Shown in pieces: positions 53,131 through 61,038 of a DNA stretch of 64,000 nucleotides. Each line of letters begins with the position of its first letter. The first letter of the stretch is position 1. The notes beneath the pieces were generated by a model. The model did not search any database, was not told the DNA's origin, and worked only from the letters and a program-made list of their open reading frames with translations. This DNA comes from Bradyrhizobium barranii subsp. barranii (lineage in GTDB: Bacteria; Pseudomonadota; Alphaproteobacteria; Rhizobiales; Xanthobacteraceae): the NCBI RefSeq assembly GCF_017565645.3, contig NZ_CP086136.1, positions 5,377,501-5,441,500 on the forward strand, written 5' to 3'. The position numbers and the translations under genes were made by a program.

Positions 53131-55097
53131 CCCGTCTTATTCGCGAGAGGGCGCCTGAGAGGCTGGCGAGCGTGGTGTAAAGCGCTGATGCGGCGTAGGA
53201 TTCGGTTGCGAAGCCACCCCATCACCTTCAACCGCGAACGCCACGCCCGCCATGACCGATGATACGATTTCAGACCACTATCGAGAAGCAAGAATTCAAC
53301 ACAAATAAAACCTCTGCCTCGCGCTCGATCTCTTCATGCTTGATAGTCTCGTTTCGGAGGCTGATCACCTACCGCGTCTAATAGGCCGCTCGCGCCGGTT
53401 TCTTTGGACGCGGCACGACCGCGACTCCACGTTTCGGCACAGAAATGATCGGGAGTCACTCAATCTTTCTTCAACTTAACCCGTCTTATTCGTAAGAGTG
53501 CGCCTGAGGGGTAAAGCGCTGATGCGGCGTAGGATTCGGTTGCGAAGCCAACCCCATCACCTCCAACCGCGAACGCCACGCCCGCCATGACCGACGATAC
53601 GATTCCGCCCTTCTCGTTTCCAGCCGTTCACGCCAAGAAAGTCACAGCTGCCTTCGATGGTGGGCGCCTAACCTCGAACGGGGGCGTGATGCTTCTGGCG
53701 ATGGCCGAGCGGCGTCTCGGTTTGGCCAACAATCTGGCCCGGGTGTTCCCGGATCGGCGCGATCCGACGCGGGTCGTGCACAGCCTGGTCGATATGCTCC
53801 GCGCTCGCATGTTCGCGATCTGCTGCGGCTACGAGGACGCCGACGACCTCGATCATCTGAGGTCCGATCCGGCATTCAAACTGGCCTGCGGACGGCTGCC
53901 GGACACGGGCCGGGATTTGTGTTCCCAGCCGACGCTGTCGCGGCTGGAGAATGCTCCGCGCCTGCGCGACGTGATCCGGCTGACCTACATTTTGGTCGAC
54001 GCATGGATGGATAGCTACCCGCGCGAGCCGGCATCCGTCACGCTCGACATCGATGATACCTGCGACGTCGTCCACGGCCATCAGCAGCTCTCGCTGTTCA
54101 ACGCTCATTATGACGAACGCTGCTTCCTGCCGATCCACGTCTACGACACGGAGAAGAGCCGGCCCGTGGCGGTCGTGCTGCGGCCCGGCAAGACGCCGGG
54201 CGGCGTCGAGGTGCGTGCCCATCTGCGCCGCCTGGTACGGCATATCCGGACGCGATGGCACAACACGCAAATTACGTTCCGTGGCGACGGGCACTATGCC
54301 CGGCCGGAGGCCATGGCGTGGTGCGAGACCAACGGCATCGACTACATCTTCGGTCTGTCCGGCACCAAGCCTCTCGCCAGAAAAGTCGACGAGGTCGCCG
54401 ACGACATCCGCACGCGACGCGCCATCGAGAACCTGCCGGTTCTGCGTGGCTATACCGAGACGCGCCACAAGGCAAAGTCCTGGGATCGCGAACGGCGCAC
54501 TGTCGCCCGTATTGAGGCGACGATGCTCGGCCTCGACATCCGCTTCGTCGTCACCAGCCTCGATGTCGGCTCGGCCGAGTGGATCTACGACAGCCTGTAT
54601 TGCGCGCGCGGCCAAGCCGAGAATCTGATCAAGCTGCATAAGACACAGCTCGCCTCCGACCGCACCAGCTGCCGTTCGGCGCTCGCCAACCAGGTCCGTC
54701 TCGTGCTCCATACGGCCGCTTATTGGCTGATGCTGACCGTGCGCGACGCCATTCCCAAAGCCCGGGAATTGGCCGCTGCCGAGTTCGCGACGCTGCGTCT
54801 TCGTCTCTTGAAAATCGCTGCCCGTGTGGTCGAGACCACGAGCCGCATTCGCCTTGCGTTTGCCGCGGCATGTCCCGAAGCCGACCTGATCCGCGGCTTG
54901 CCAGGCGCGTTGCTGCCGCTCGGTCCTTGACCGGCGGGGCGTCCGCCCCCCGTTCGCCCAACCTATACCTCAAGCGCGTTGCAAAGTACGGGTCGTCAGG
55001 CGGTGAAAAGCCGAAGGCAATCCTGTGCGCCTCGTCAGACAAGATGTGCGGCCGCATCAATCGGGCCAAAAAGCCGCACTCTCACGAATAGGACGGG
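53131..55097 (+). mobile_element. IS1380-family element with a duplicated left end and a 200-bp passenger
   Basis: Outer ends are CCCGTCTTATTCGCGAGAG at the left and, on the complement, CCCGTCCTATTCGTGAGAG at the right. CTAG lies at 53127-53130 and 55098-55101 as target duplication. A second left end, CCCGTCTTATTCGTAAGAG, occurs at 53480. From 53131 to about 53270 there is a truncated copy of the element's start, including the first transposase codons (MTDDTI). Then about 210 bp of foreign sequence precede the complete element (53480-55097). Confidence 0.85.
53587..54930 (+). CDS. IS1380-family transposase
   Basis: This 447-residue DDE transposase has VTAAFDGGRLTSNGGVMLLA at the N-terminus, SVTLDIDDTCDVVHGHQQLS carrying the first Asp, ITFRGDGHYARPEAMAWCE with the second, and YCARGQAENLIKLHKTQLAS with the Glu. 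The ending RLLKIAARVVETTSRIRL is the family end. The ATG at 53587 lies 108 bp inside the inner left end. The frame is intact. Confidence 0.95.
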   Translation: MTDDTIPPFSFPAVHAKKVTAAFDGGRLTSNGGVMLLAMAERRLGLANNLARVFPDRRDPTRVVHSLVDMLRARMFAICCGYEDADDLDHLRSDPAFKLACGRLPDTGRDLCSQPTLSRLENAPRLRDVIRLTYILVDAWMDSYPREPASVTLDIDDTCDVVHGHQQLSLFNAHYDERCFLPIHVYDTEKSRPVAVVLRPGKTPGGVEVRAHLRRLVRHIRTRWHNTQITFRGDGHYARPEAMAWCETNGIDYIFGLSGTKPLARKVDEVADDIRTRRAIENLPVLRGYTETRHKAKSWDRERRTVARIEATMLGLDIRFVVTSLDVGSAEWIYDSLYCARGQAENLIKLHKTQLASDRTSCRSALANQVRLVLHTAAYWLMLTVRDAIPKARELAAAEFATLRLRLLKIAARVVETTSRIRLAFAAACPEADLIRGLPGALLPLGP

Positions 55098-55373
55098 CTA
55101 GTCAGCCCTTCAAGCCGACTGAAAAGGATAGAAATCTGCTGTCTGTTGATCGATCGTCGATGGTTTCTGCGGAGCGGTCTCACGTTGGGTATACCGCAGC
55201 AGGCATGTCTTCTTCCGCTGTTTACGGTCTAACAGTCGGCGAGTTTGGTACGGAGAAGATCGTTTGCAACTCCGATCCGGTCGATGACGGAGATCTTAAA
55301 AACGCCGCTCACTCTGTTGCTGATTATTCAGCCCACACGGCGAGCCAGCAAAAGAACGTGGCCAAGCGTCTAA

Positions 55374-56772
55374 GAGCTATGGCGGAATCTGGGTGATGAC
55401 GGTGTGAGGAAGGCGGCGTATCGAGGCGGGTGACGAGCCTGCCAGAACCTCTCGAGGAGAGCGATACGCCATGACCGAGACTACCAATGTTCTTGCTTTC
55501 CGTCAGCCGTCCGCGGTTGATGATCCACTGACCGATATCGTTCGTGCCGGCGCGCGGGACCTGCTTGCCAGGGCGATCGAGATCGAGGTTGGCGCGTTTC
55601 TGGCCAGCACGGCCAATCTGACGCTGCCCGACGGTCGAGCGCGCCTGGTCCGACATGGGCACGGTCCGGTGCGCGAGATTGCGACCGGCATCGGTCCGGT
55701 GGAGGTCGCTCGTCCCAAGGTCCGCGACCGCGGAGCGAGCGGGCCAGGCGACCGCCTCCGCTTCAGTTCGGCAATCCTGCCGCTATGGGCGCGGCGGACG
55801 AAGAGCCTGGATGCCTTGATCCCGGTCCTCTATTTGCGCGGCATCTCGACCGGCGACTTCCAGGAGGCGCTCTCGGCGCTGCTCGGCAAGGATGCGCCGA
55901 ACCTGTCGCCTTCGGTGATCGCCGGCCTGAAGGCCGATTGGCAGGTCGAGTACGAACGCTGGCAGAGACGCGATCTGTCGGCGCGTCGCTATGTCTACAT
56001 CTGGGCCGATGGCGTGTACCTGCAGGCCCGCATGGAAGATCACAGCGAATGCATGCTGGTGCTGATTGGCACCACGCCGGAAGGCAAGAAGGAGCTGATC
56101 GGCTTCCAGGTCGGCGTGCGCGAGAGCGCGCAGAGCTGGCGCGAACTCCTGATCGACCTGCGGCAACGCGGGTTACGGATTGCCCCGCAACTCGCCATCG
56201 GCGACGGCGCCCTCGGCTTCTGGAAGGCCCTGGACGAGGCCTTTCCCGGCACGCGGCACCAACGATGCTGGTGCCATAAAGTGAGCAACGTACTCGACAA
56301 GGTCGCCAAATCCGTGCAGGGCCCCATGAAGAACGACCTGCGGAACATCTATCTGGCCCCACACCGGGCCGAAGCTGAAACCGCGATCGACGTCTTCGTC
56401 GAGAAATACCACGTCAAATACGGACGTGCGGTGGAGTGCCTGATCAAGGATCGCCATGCGCTGCTCGCCTTCTTCGACTTCCCTGCTGAGCACTGGATCC
56501 ACCTACGCAGCTCGAACCCGATCGAGAGCGTCTTCGCCACGGTGCGCCACCGAACGGTGCGGACCAAGGGATCGCTGTCGCAACAAACTGCGAAGCTGAT
56601 GGTGTTCAAGCTCATCGACGCCGCATCGAAGACCTGGCGGCGATTGAAGAGCACGAACCAGTTGCCGAAAGTCATCGCCGGTGTAAAGTTCATCGACGGA
56701 ATCGAAGTCATTCCGAACACTGAAAGCCACGCCGCCTGATCAGGCCGCGTCACCCAAAATCAGCCATAGCTC
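55374..56772 (+). mobile_element. IS256-family insertion sequence
   Basis: This 1399-bp element has ends GAGCTATGGCGGAATCTGGG and, on the complement, GAGCTATGGCTGATTTTGGG. The 8-bp target duplication GCGTCTAA is perfect at 55366-55373 and 56773-56780. It is the second element to hit the partner gene. Confidence 0.93.
55471..56739 (+). CDS. IS256-family transposase (Mutator-like)
   Basis: This 422-residue transposase has YVYIWADGVYLQARMEDHSE with the first Asp, LAIGDGALGFWKALDEAFPG with the second, and LRSSNPIESVFATVRHRT with the Glu. The family Cys/His segment HQRCWCHKVSNVLDK is present. The frame is intact with a GAGGAGAG ribosome binding site 10 bp before the ATG. Confidence 0.95.
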   Translation: MTETTNVLAFRQPSAVDDPLTDIVRAGARDLLARAIEIEVGAFLASTANLTLPDGRARLVRHGHGPVREIATGIGPVEVARPKVRDRGASGPGDRLRFSSAILPLWARRTKSLDALIPVLYLRGISTGDFQEALSALLGKDAPNLSPSVIAGLKADWQVEYERWQRRDLSARRYVYIWADGVYLQARMEDHSECMLVLIGTTPEGKKELIGFQVGVRESAQSWRELLIDLRQRGLRIAPQLAIGDGALGFWKALDEAFPGTRHQRCWCHKVSNVLDKVAKSVQGPMKNDLRNIYLAPHRAEAETAIDVFVEKYHVKYGRAVECLIKDRHALLAFFDFPAEHWIHLRSSNPIESVFATVRHRTVRTKGSLSQQTAKLMVFKLIDAASKTWRRLKSTNQLPKVIAGVKFIDGIEVIPNTESHAA

Positions 56773-56888
56773 GCGTCTAAAGCGCAAGGCCATTGAGAGG
56801 GGCTGCCTGCATCCCGCGAGTAACGAGGCGCTGTCGAACACCCAAACTGGTACATGAGGAGAGGGCCAGAAATTAGGTGCGTTATATC

Positions 56889-57116
56889 TCAGCTCAATCG
56901 TTCGATTGTTCGTCCCTTCGCCTTCTCCATCAAATCGATTTGATGTGCGGTGTCCAAATCCTTTTTGAGAAGATCCCTGCATGGGCTGGCTGACAGGTCG
57001 GTCTCTTGCCCGCATTCCTCGCAAGTCCAGTTTGTTTTGTTTTCCAGTCGTCCTATGACCACCGTGTGCTTGCAGGCTAGTGGAAAAAGTATCTGATCCA
57101 ACATGCTGATTGTCAT
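56889..57116 (-). CDS. Small zinc-ribbon-like protein (75 aa)
   Basis: The product starts MTISMLDQILFPLACKHTVV and has a CEECGQETDL motif that, with an upstream Cys-Lys-His, could bind zinc. The remainder is helical (LLKKDLDTAHQIDLMEKAKG). ATG at 57116 or the one at 57104 may be the start. Its base composition is lower in GC than the chromosome, like the neighbouring accessory genes. The function is unknown. Confidence 0.5.
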   Translation of the reverse strand: MTISMLDQILFPLACKHTVVIGRLENKTNWTCEECGQETDLSASPCRDLLKKDLDTAHQIDLMEKAKGRTIERLS

Positions 57117-57243
57117 TGCTCTTCTCGCCTTCAAAACAGGGGCTGCCCTCTGACGTGACCATAGGGCTGGCGAGCTGAGGGCCGCAACAGTCTATCCACC
57201 TCGTTCCATCCGCACGCCATCTTTGCCGCGCCAAATTCGGCTC

Positions 57244-57646
57244 ATGGCCGATTCGATCGATTGGACAGACGACACACCGCGCCGCCTATCGGTGATTGCC
57301 AAGCTTGCTTTCCCCGATGGAGGGATGACCGCGAGCAGCCCTAAGGCGAGAGGCCGAGCGAGGCAGGCTCGCCGTTGAGCGCATCGCGGGGAAGGACTTC
57401 ACGTCGTTTCAGGCCATCGCGGAGATGCGAAAGCTGTGTCGCGTTGAGCCAAAGGAAACACCCAGCTTTCCCCACGGGGCGTTTTCGGTAAAGCGGTCGG
57501 GGGCGTCGTGGGTTGTCGATAGCGAGCCAGGCGAGACGTCTAAGCTGGATGCGCTGAGGGCCCAAATGGAAGGGCGCCGCGCAAAGCCGTCAAAAAAGGA
57601 GGCTGCAGAAGCACAGGGCGGGCGCTGGCGAGCCCGCGCGGCTTAG
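57244..57646 (+). pseudogene. Island protein with a GKDFT-type motif, frameshifted
   Basis: A frame from ATG 57244 encodes MADSIDWTDDTPRRLSVIAK and LAFPDGGMTASS. One extra C at about 57339-57341 then shifts it to an early stop. Dropping that base gives LRREAERGRLAVERIAGKDF and TSFQAIAEMRKLCRVEPKET, then a Lys/Ala-rich tail to 57646. The repaired product is 133 residues. I know this as a recurrent small island protein whose core recalls a helix-turn-helix excisionase (ASSLRREAERGRLAVERI). Confidence 0.7.
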
Positions 57647-57752
57647 GACGAGCCGTAAGCGGAGCTTTTCTCCCATTTGATTGACTGGTTTCGCTTCGGC
57701 TTTCGCTCTGCGATCCTTGGCTTGTCAGAGAGCCGAGAGGAGACTGAAGGCG

Positions 57753-58151
57753 ATGGAACAATCGGGGGAGGAAGCCGAAGCTGATGGCTTTGTGGGGAAG
57801 CTTACGCGCCGGACGCGTTCTGGAGGCCGGTTATGGTCTGCGGAGATCAAGGGGCGCGCTGTTTTCGAGAGCATGAAGCCCGACGCCCGGGTATGTGATG
57901 TCGCACGGCGTTATGGTGTGAAGGCCCAGCAGTTGACGACGTGGCGCAGATTGGCGCGTGCTGGCCGGCTCGCATTGGTCACGGACGACGCGGCGGATTT
58001 CGTGTCGATCGAGCTGAGCGATCCAGTGGCGTCAGGCAAGAGCGAGGGGCCCGTCGAGATTACGATTGGCAAGGTTTCGGTCCGCCTGGATGCGGACGTG
58101 TCGGCGGTGCGGATCGCGGAGATCGTGACTGCGATCGAGCGCGGCGCATGA
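57753..58151 (+). CDS. tnpA: IS66 accessory protein TnpA (copy 3)
   Basis: This 132-residue protein is identical in translation to the other copies, with the helix-turn-helix VCDVARRYGVKAQQLTTWRR. Unlike copy 2 it keeps its natural leader from the left end. Confidence 0.92.
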   Translation: MEQSGEEAEADGFVGKLTRRTRSGGRLWSAEIKGRAVFESMKPDARVCDVARRYGVKAQQLTTWRRLARAGRLALVTDDAADFVSIELSDPVASGKSEGPVEITIGKVSVRLDADVSAVRIAEIVTAIERGA

Positions 58152-58456
58152 TCATTCCGGCGCAGGGACTGCGGATTGTGCTTGCTGTGCGTCCTGTTGA
58201 CTTCCGGTGCGGGCACGACGCGCTGGCCGGTCTTGTGCAAAACACGCTTGGGCTCGATCCGCATTCGGGCCTGATCGTGGTTTTTCGTTCGAAGCGCGCC
58301 GACCGGCTGAAGATTTTGCTATGGGACGGCACGGGCCTCGTTTTGGTCTACAAGCGCCTTGGCCGCGATGGTCGTTTCGAGTGGCCGCAGATCAGCGACG
58401 GCGTCATGCATCTGACGCGCGTGCAGTTCGAAGCGCTGTTCGATCACCCATGTTGA
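58148..58456 (+). CDS. tnpB: IS66 accessory protein TnpB with a recombinase-element tail (copy 3)
   Basis: As in copy 2, the protein is normal to EALF and ends DHPC because of the recombinase insert. It is coupled to tnpA by ATGA. The insert's recombinase stop codon overlaps the end of this gene on the other strand. Confidence 0.8.
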   Translation: MIIPAQGLRIVLAVRPVDFRCGHDALAGLVQNTLGLDPHSGLIVVFRSKRADRLKILLWDGTGLVLVYKRLGRDGRFEWPQISDGVMHLTRVQFEALFDHPC

Positions 58457-60531
58457 TGCCCCTCCTTGTTAGGCTGACAGATTCTTAGATCAAGTTGCGC
58501 GATGACGTGGTTTCGAAGGTCTCCGATGGCGTGAAGAACGGATGGTGTATTCGGGAAGAGATAGGCGCCGCTGGGCTGGCGATCAATTAGCAAACGCTTG
58601 GTTCGGATCTGAACATAGAGCCAGTTTACTGGAATCTCGAGCCTTCGGGCCAGTTCGGGCGGGCTGAGGTATGAGTCGTCATGCTCCCATCGGCTGCGCT
58701 GGGCAGTTACCTTGATGGCGGCGGCACGACGGAGCCGCCCAACGGTGATAGGCAGCACCTTATCGGCGCAACGGGGAGAGCGGTGACCTTCCCGAGTAAG
58801 GATTGTGGCGATCTTGTCGTCTGGGACGCCGTCGCGAGCGAGCGTCAGAAGGCGTTCCCGCATCTCTGTGCCTCGCGTCAATCTGGTGACGGAGTTGACG
58901 CTCATCTTCACTTCGAGCTCCGTCACGGCGCCTCCCCGCCAGACGATCCTAGCCAGGGCCAAGTCGCGCTCACCGCGGTCGAGAACGACCTTTTCGATGA
59001 GACATCGCAACAACGCCTTGCGATGCGCATCCGAGATAGTCTCGTCACCCCATATCTGCGGGAGGCGGCCGGTGAGGCTGATGACCTTGTCGTTGAGCTC
59101 CTTGCTTATGGCCACTTGTGTGATGGCTTTGGGCGGCGTCTGTCGGGCAAGCGCCTCTTCGGCGGCGCGCACGTCGTTTAGCGCCGCTTCCCATCGACGC
59201 TCGAGTTCCGAGGCGACCAACCGATTATCTGGATCAGCTCGGTTGAACTGCCGTTCGGCGAGCGCCGCCGTGTATCGCTTGCGCTCGAGCTCTCGTTCTG
59301 CACTGGAGCGTAGCGCATTGTTCGTCTGCTGCTGCACCCGGCGGGAGCGCGACAAGGCATCGAGTTCGGCCGGCGCTAGTGCGGTTAGGAATGCGTCGCC
59401 AACGGCTGCATCGATATGGGCGGCGCGGATGTGTTGGCAGGTTGGCTGACCTTCCTGGGTACGCAGGTGATTGCATACATATTCGCCGCCGCCCTTGTAG
59501 CGGACGTACATCTTATGGCCACATCGTGCGCACCAGGCAATGCCGTGGAGCAGGAGCTCGCCATTGCGAGGCGCGCCGCGGGTTTTGATGCGCATGTATT
59601 CGGCTCGGTTATCTCTGATGACGGATCGGATTTTTTCATAAATTGGCCAGTCGATATAGGCTGGATATCGATCTTTAACGACGATCCGCCACTCCTCCAT
59701 CGGCCGCGGAGCCTTTTGTGGCAGGGCCCCCTCCCGCTTCGGCGGCCGGAAGCGGGTTCGTCCATAGACAAAGGCGCCCGCGTATGCGGGGTTCTTCAAG
59801 ATCGCCGCGACGGCAGCCAGCGTCGCGCGCGTCCAGCACAAATCGCCATATCGATCACGACGCGGCAGTTCCAGGTCACGCTCGTTCAACGCTCGCATGA
59901 CCTTGGCAACGCTGCGCAGCTGCAGGAATAACTGGAAGACGAGACCGAGCCGCCCTTGCACGGCCATGTCGGGATCCTTAACGACCACACCGCTCGGGTC
60001 CCGCATCAGCCCGATTGGCAGCATAACCGCAAGTTCGCCGCGTTCGGCTTTGGCCAGCAGGCCGGCGGTCAGCCGGCTGCGGATCGTATGTAGCTCAAGC
60101 TCGGAGATCGAACCCTTCAGCCCGAGAAGCAACCGTCCGTTGGGAGTGCCCGGATCATAGACACCATCGCGGTCGGCGATCAGGCAGCCACGTAGACCAC
60201 AGATATCCAGGAGCGGATACCAGTCGGTACAATTACGCGCCAAGCGGGTCACGTCGATCGACAGGATGAGTCCCACTTCACTCAGGCCAACACGGCCAAC
60301 GAGTTCCTTGAAGCCGTTACGCTGTGCTATAGACGCGCCGCTCAACCCGAGATCGGCATCAATCACGTCGATGGCCGCCTCACGCCATCCGAGTTCGCGG
60401 GCGCGCTGGCGAAGCGCGTATTGAAGGCGCAGGCTCTCCTGATTGCTTACGACCTGATGGGGCGTCGACTGCCGGATGTAGACTACGGCTTTGCGCGCCA
60501 AGTGGCTTGGTGTGACCAGCTCGGACTTCAT
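58444..60531 (-). CDS. Large serine recombinase (copy B)
   Basis: This 695-residue protein is identical in translation to the copy at 40123-42210, with the same catalytic Ser (YIRQST), zinc ribbon and C-terminal helix-turn-helix. It is intact. Two active copies could excise or exchange the inserts, or act on unlinked GA sites. Confidence 0.93.
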   Translation of the reverse strand: MKSELVTPSHLARKAVVYIRQSTPHQVVSNQESLRLQYALRQRARELGWREAAIDVIDADLGLSGASIAQRNGFKELVGRVGLSEVGLILSIDVTRLARNCTDWYPLLDICGLRGCLIADRDGVYDPGTPNGRLLLGLKGSISELELHTIRSRLTAGLLAKAERGELAVMLPIGLMRDPSGVVVKDPDMAVQGRLGLVFQLFLQLRSVAKVMRALNERDLELPRRDRYGDLCWTRATLAAVAAILKNPAYAGAFVYGRTRFRPPKREGALPQKAPRPMEEWRIVVKDRYPAYIDWPIYEKIRSVIRDNRAEYMRIKTRGAPRNGELLLHGIAWCARCGHKMYVRYKGGGEYVCNHLRTQEGQPTCQHIRAAHIDAAVGDAFLTALAPAELDALSRSRRVQQQTNNALRSSAERELERKRYTAALAERQFNRADPDNRLVASELERRWEAALNDVRAAEEALARQTPPKAITQVAISKELNDKVISLTGRLPQIWGDETISDAHRKALLRCLIEKVVLDRGERDLALARIVWRGGAVTELEVKMSVNSVTRLTRGTEMRERLLTLARDGVPDDKIATILTREGHRSPRCADKVLPITVGRLRRAAAIKVTAQRSRWEHDDSYLSPPELARRLEIPVNWLYVQIRTKRLLIDRQPSGAYLFPNTPSVLHAIGDLRNHVIAQLDLRICQPNKEGHQHG

Positions 60532-60628
60532 GAGGGATCTCCGCCAAAATTGCGGCGACGTCTTCGACGATCTGGCGTCGGAGCGCGGGCGTCAGCGTCG
60601 ACCAAAGATCGGCTGGATCCATGCTCAT
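60380..60628 (-). CDS. Small recombinase-companion open frame (copy B)
   Basis: The same frame as at 42059-42307 (MSMDPADLWSTLTPALRRQI), overlapping both neighbours. The uncertainty is the same. Confidence 0.4.
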   Translation of the reverse strand: MSMDPADLWSTLTPALRRQIVEDVAAILAEIPHEVRAGHTKPLGAQSRSLHPAVDAPSGRKQSGEPAPSIRASPARPRTRMA

Positions 60629-60911
60629 GTGCGTCGGGACAATCCGCTGTCGATAAAAGCTCGAGTAGAGCCTCCATACTCAGCTTAATCTGATTTGCCT
60701 CTTGCTCATAATATTCGATTGCGGTTGCTTGAATCAGAAGACTGCTTCCTGCGCGATACTCAACTTCATACGAAGCGGGAATGCCTCGGCCTCGCTGACC
60801 GATCTTCCTAATCACTCGATATGAGCGCCCCCACAAAGGATGGTGGGGGTCCCCAACCTCGACCACCTCCGGAAATGATTCGTCAGACTCACTATCAGGG
60901 ACATTCCTCAA
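60528..60911 (-). CDS. Small recombinase-associated protein (copy B)
   Basis: Identical to the product at 42207-42590. It overlaps the recombinase start by 4 bp and lies 13 bp from the right end of the element, so its promoter must lie at or beyond that end, in IS66 sequence. Confidence 0.65.
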   Translation of the reverse strand: MRNVPDSESDESFPEVVEVGDPHHPLWGRSYRVIRKIGQRGRGIPASYEVEYRAGSSLLIQATAIEYYEQEANQIKLSMEALLELLSTADCPDAHEHGSSRSLVDADARAPTPDRRRRRRNFGGDPS

Positions 60912-61038
60912 TCCCCTCGTTTGAAGGGCTGAACTGGAAGCGAGTGGGCGAACGGATTGTCGCGACGCCAGCTGCGGCGAACTGACTCAGACCCGACAAC
61001 CTGTTTCGCGCGGGGCTTTGGGATGATAGCTTGCGGAT

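Larger units (their letters stand above)
53048..56857 (+). pseudogene. Partner gene of the two-gene system, broken by IS1380 and IS256
   Basis: Three pieces join into one 143-residue frame: 53048-53130 (MGDKLTDQTEILFRQIHPTF to PSS), 55102-55373 (QPFKPTEKDRNLLSVDRSSM to NVAKRL), and 56781-56857 (KRKAIERGCLHP to a stop). The cuts lie at the IS1380-type element with CTAG duplication and at the IS256 element with GCGTCTAA duplication. The piece lengths 83, 272 and 77 sum to 432, a multiple of three. The middle part (VYGLTVGEFGTEKI, ADYSAHTASQQKN) looks like a soluble protein of unknown function. Confidence 0.85.
58444..60924 (-). mobile_element. Serine-recombinase element inserted in IS66 tnpB (copy B)
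   Basis: This copy is 2481 bp, the same length and placement as the one at 40123-42603, bounded by GA at 58442-58443 and 60923-60924. The two inserts look identical in sequence, so both derive from a single insertion event followed by IS66 transposition. Confidence 0.88.

Noticed and set aside
53048..53160. A 37-residue gene ending inside the IS1380 left end
   Set aside because: The apparent stop lies in IS sequence; the frame continues properly at 55102 once the element is removed.
54629..55069. A minus-strand frame of 146 codons at the end of the IS1380 transposase
   Set aside because: It overlaps the transposase and the IS end, is rich in Arg and Gly, and shows no domain.
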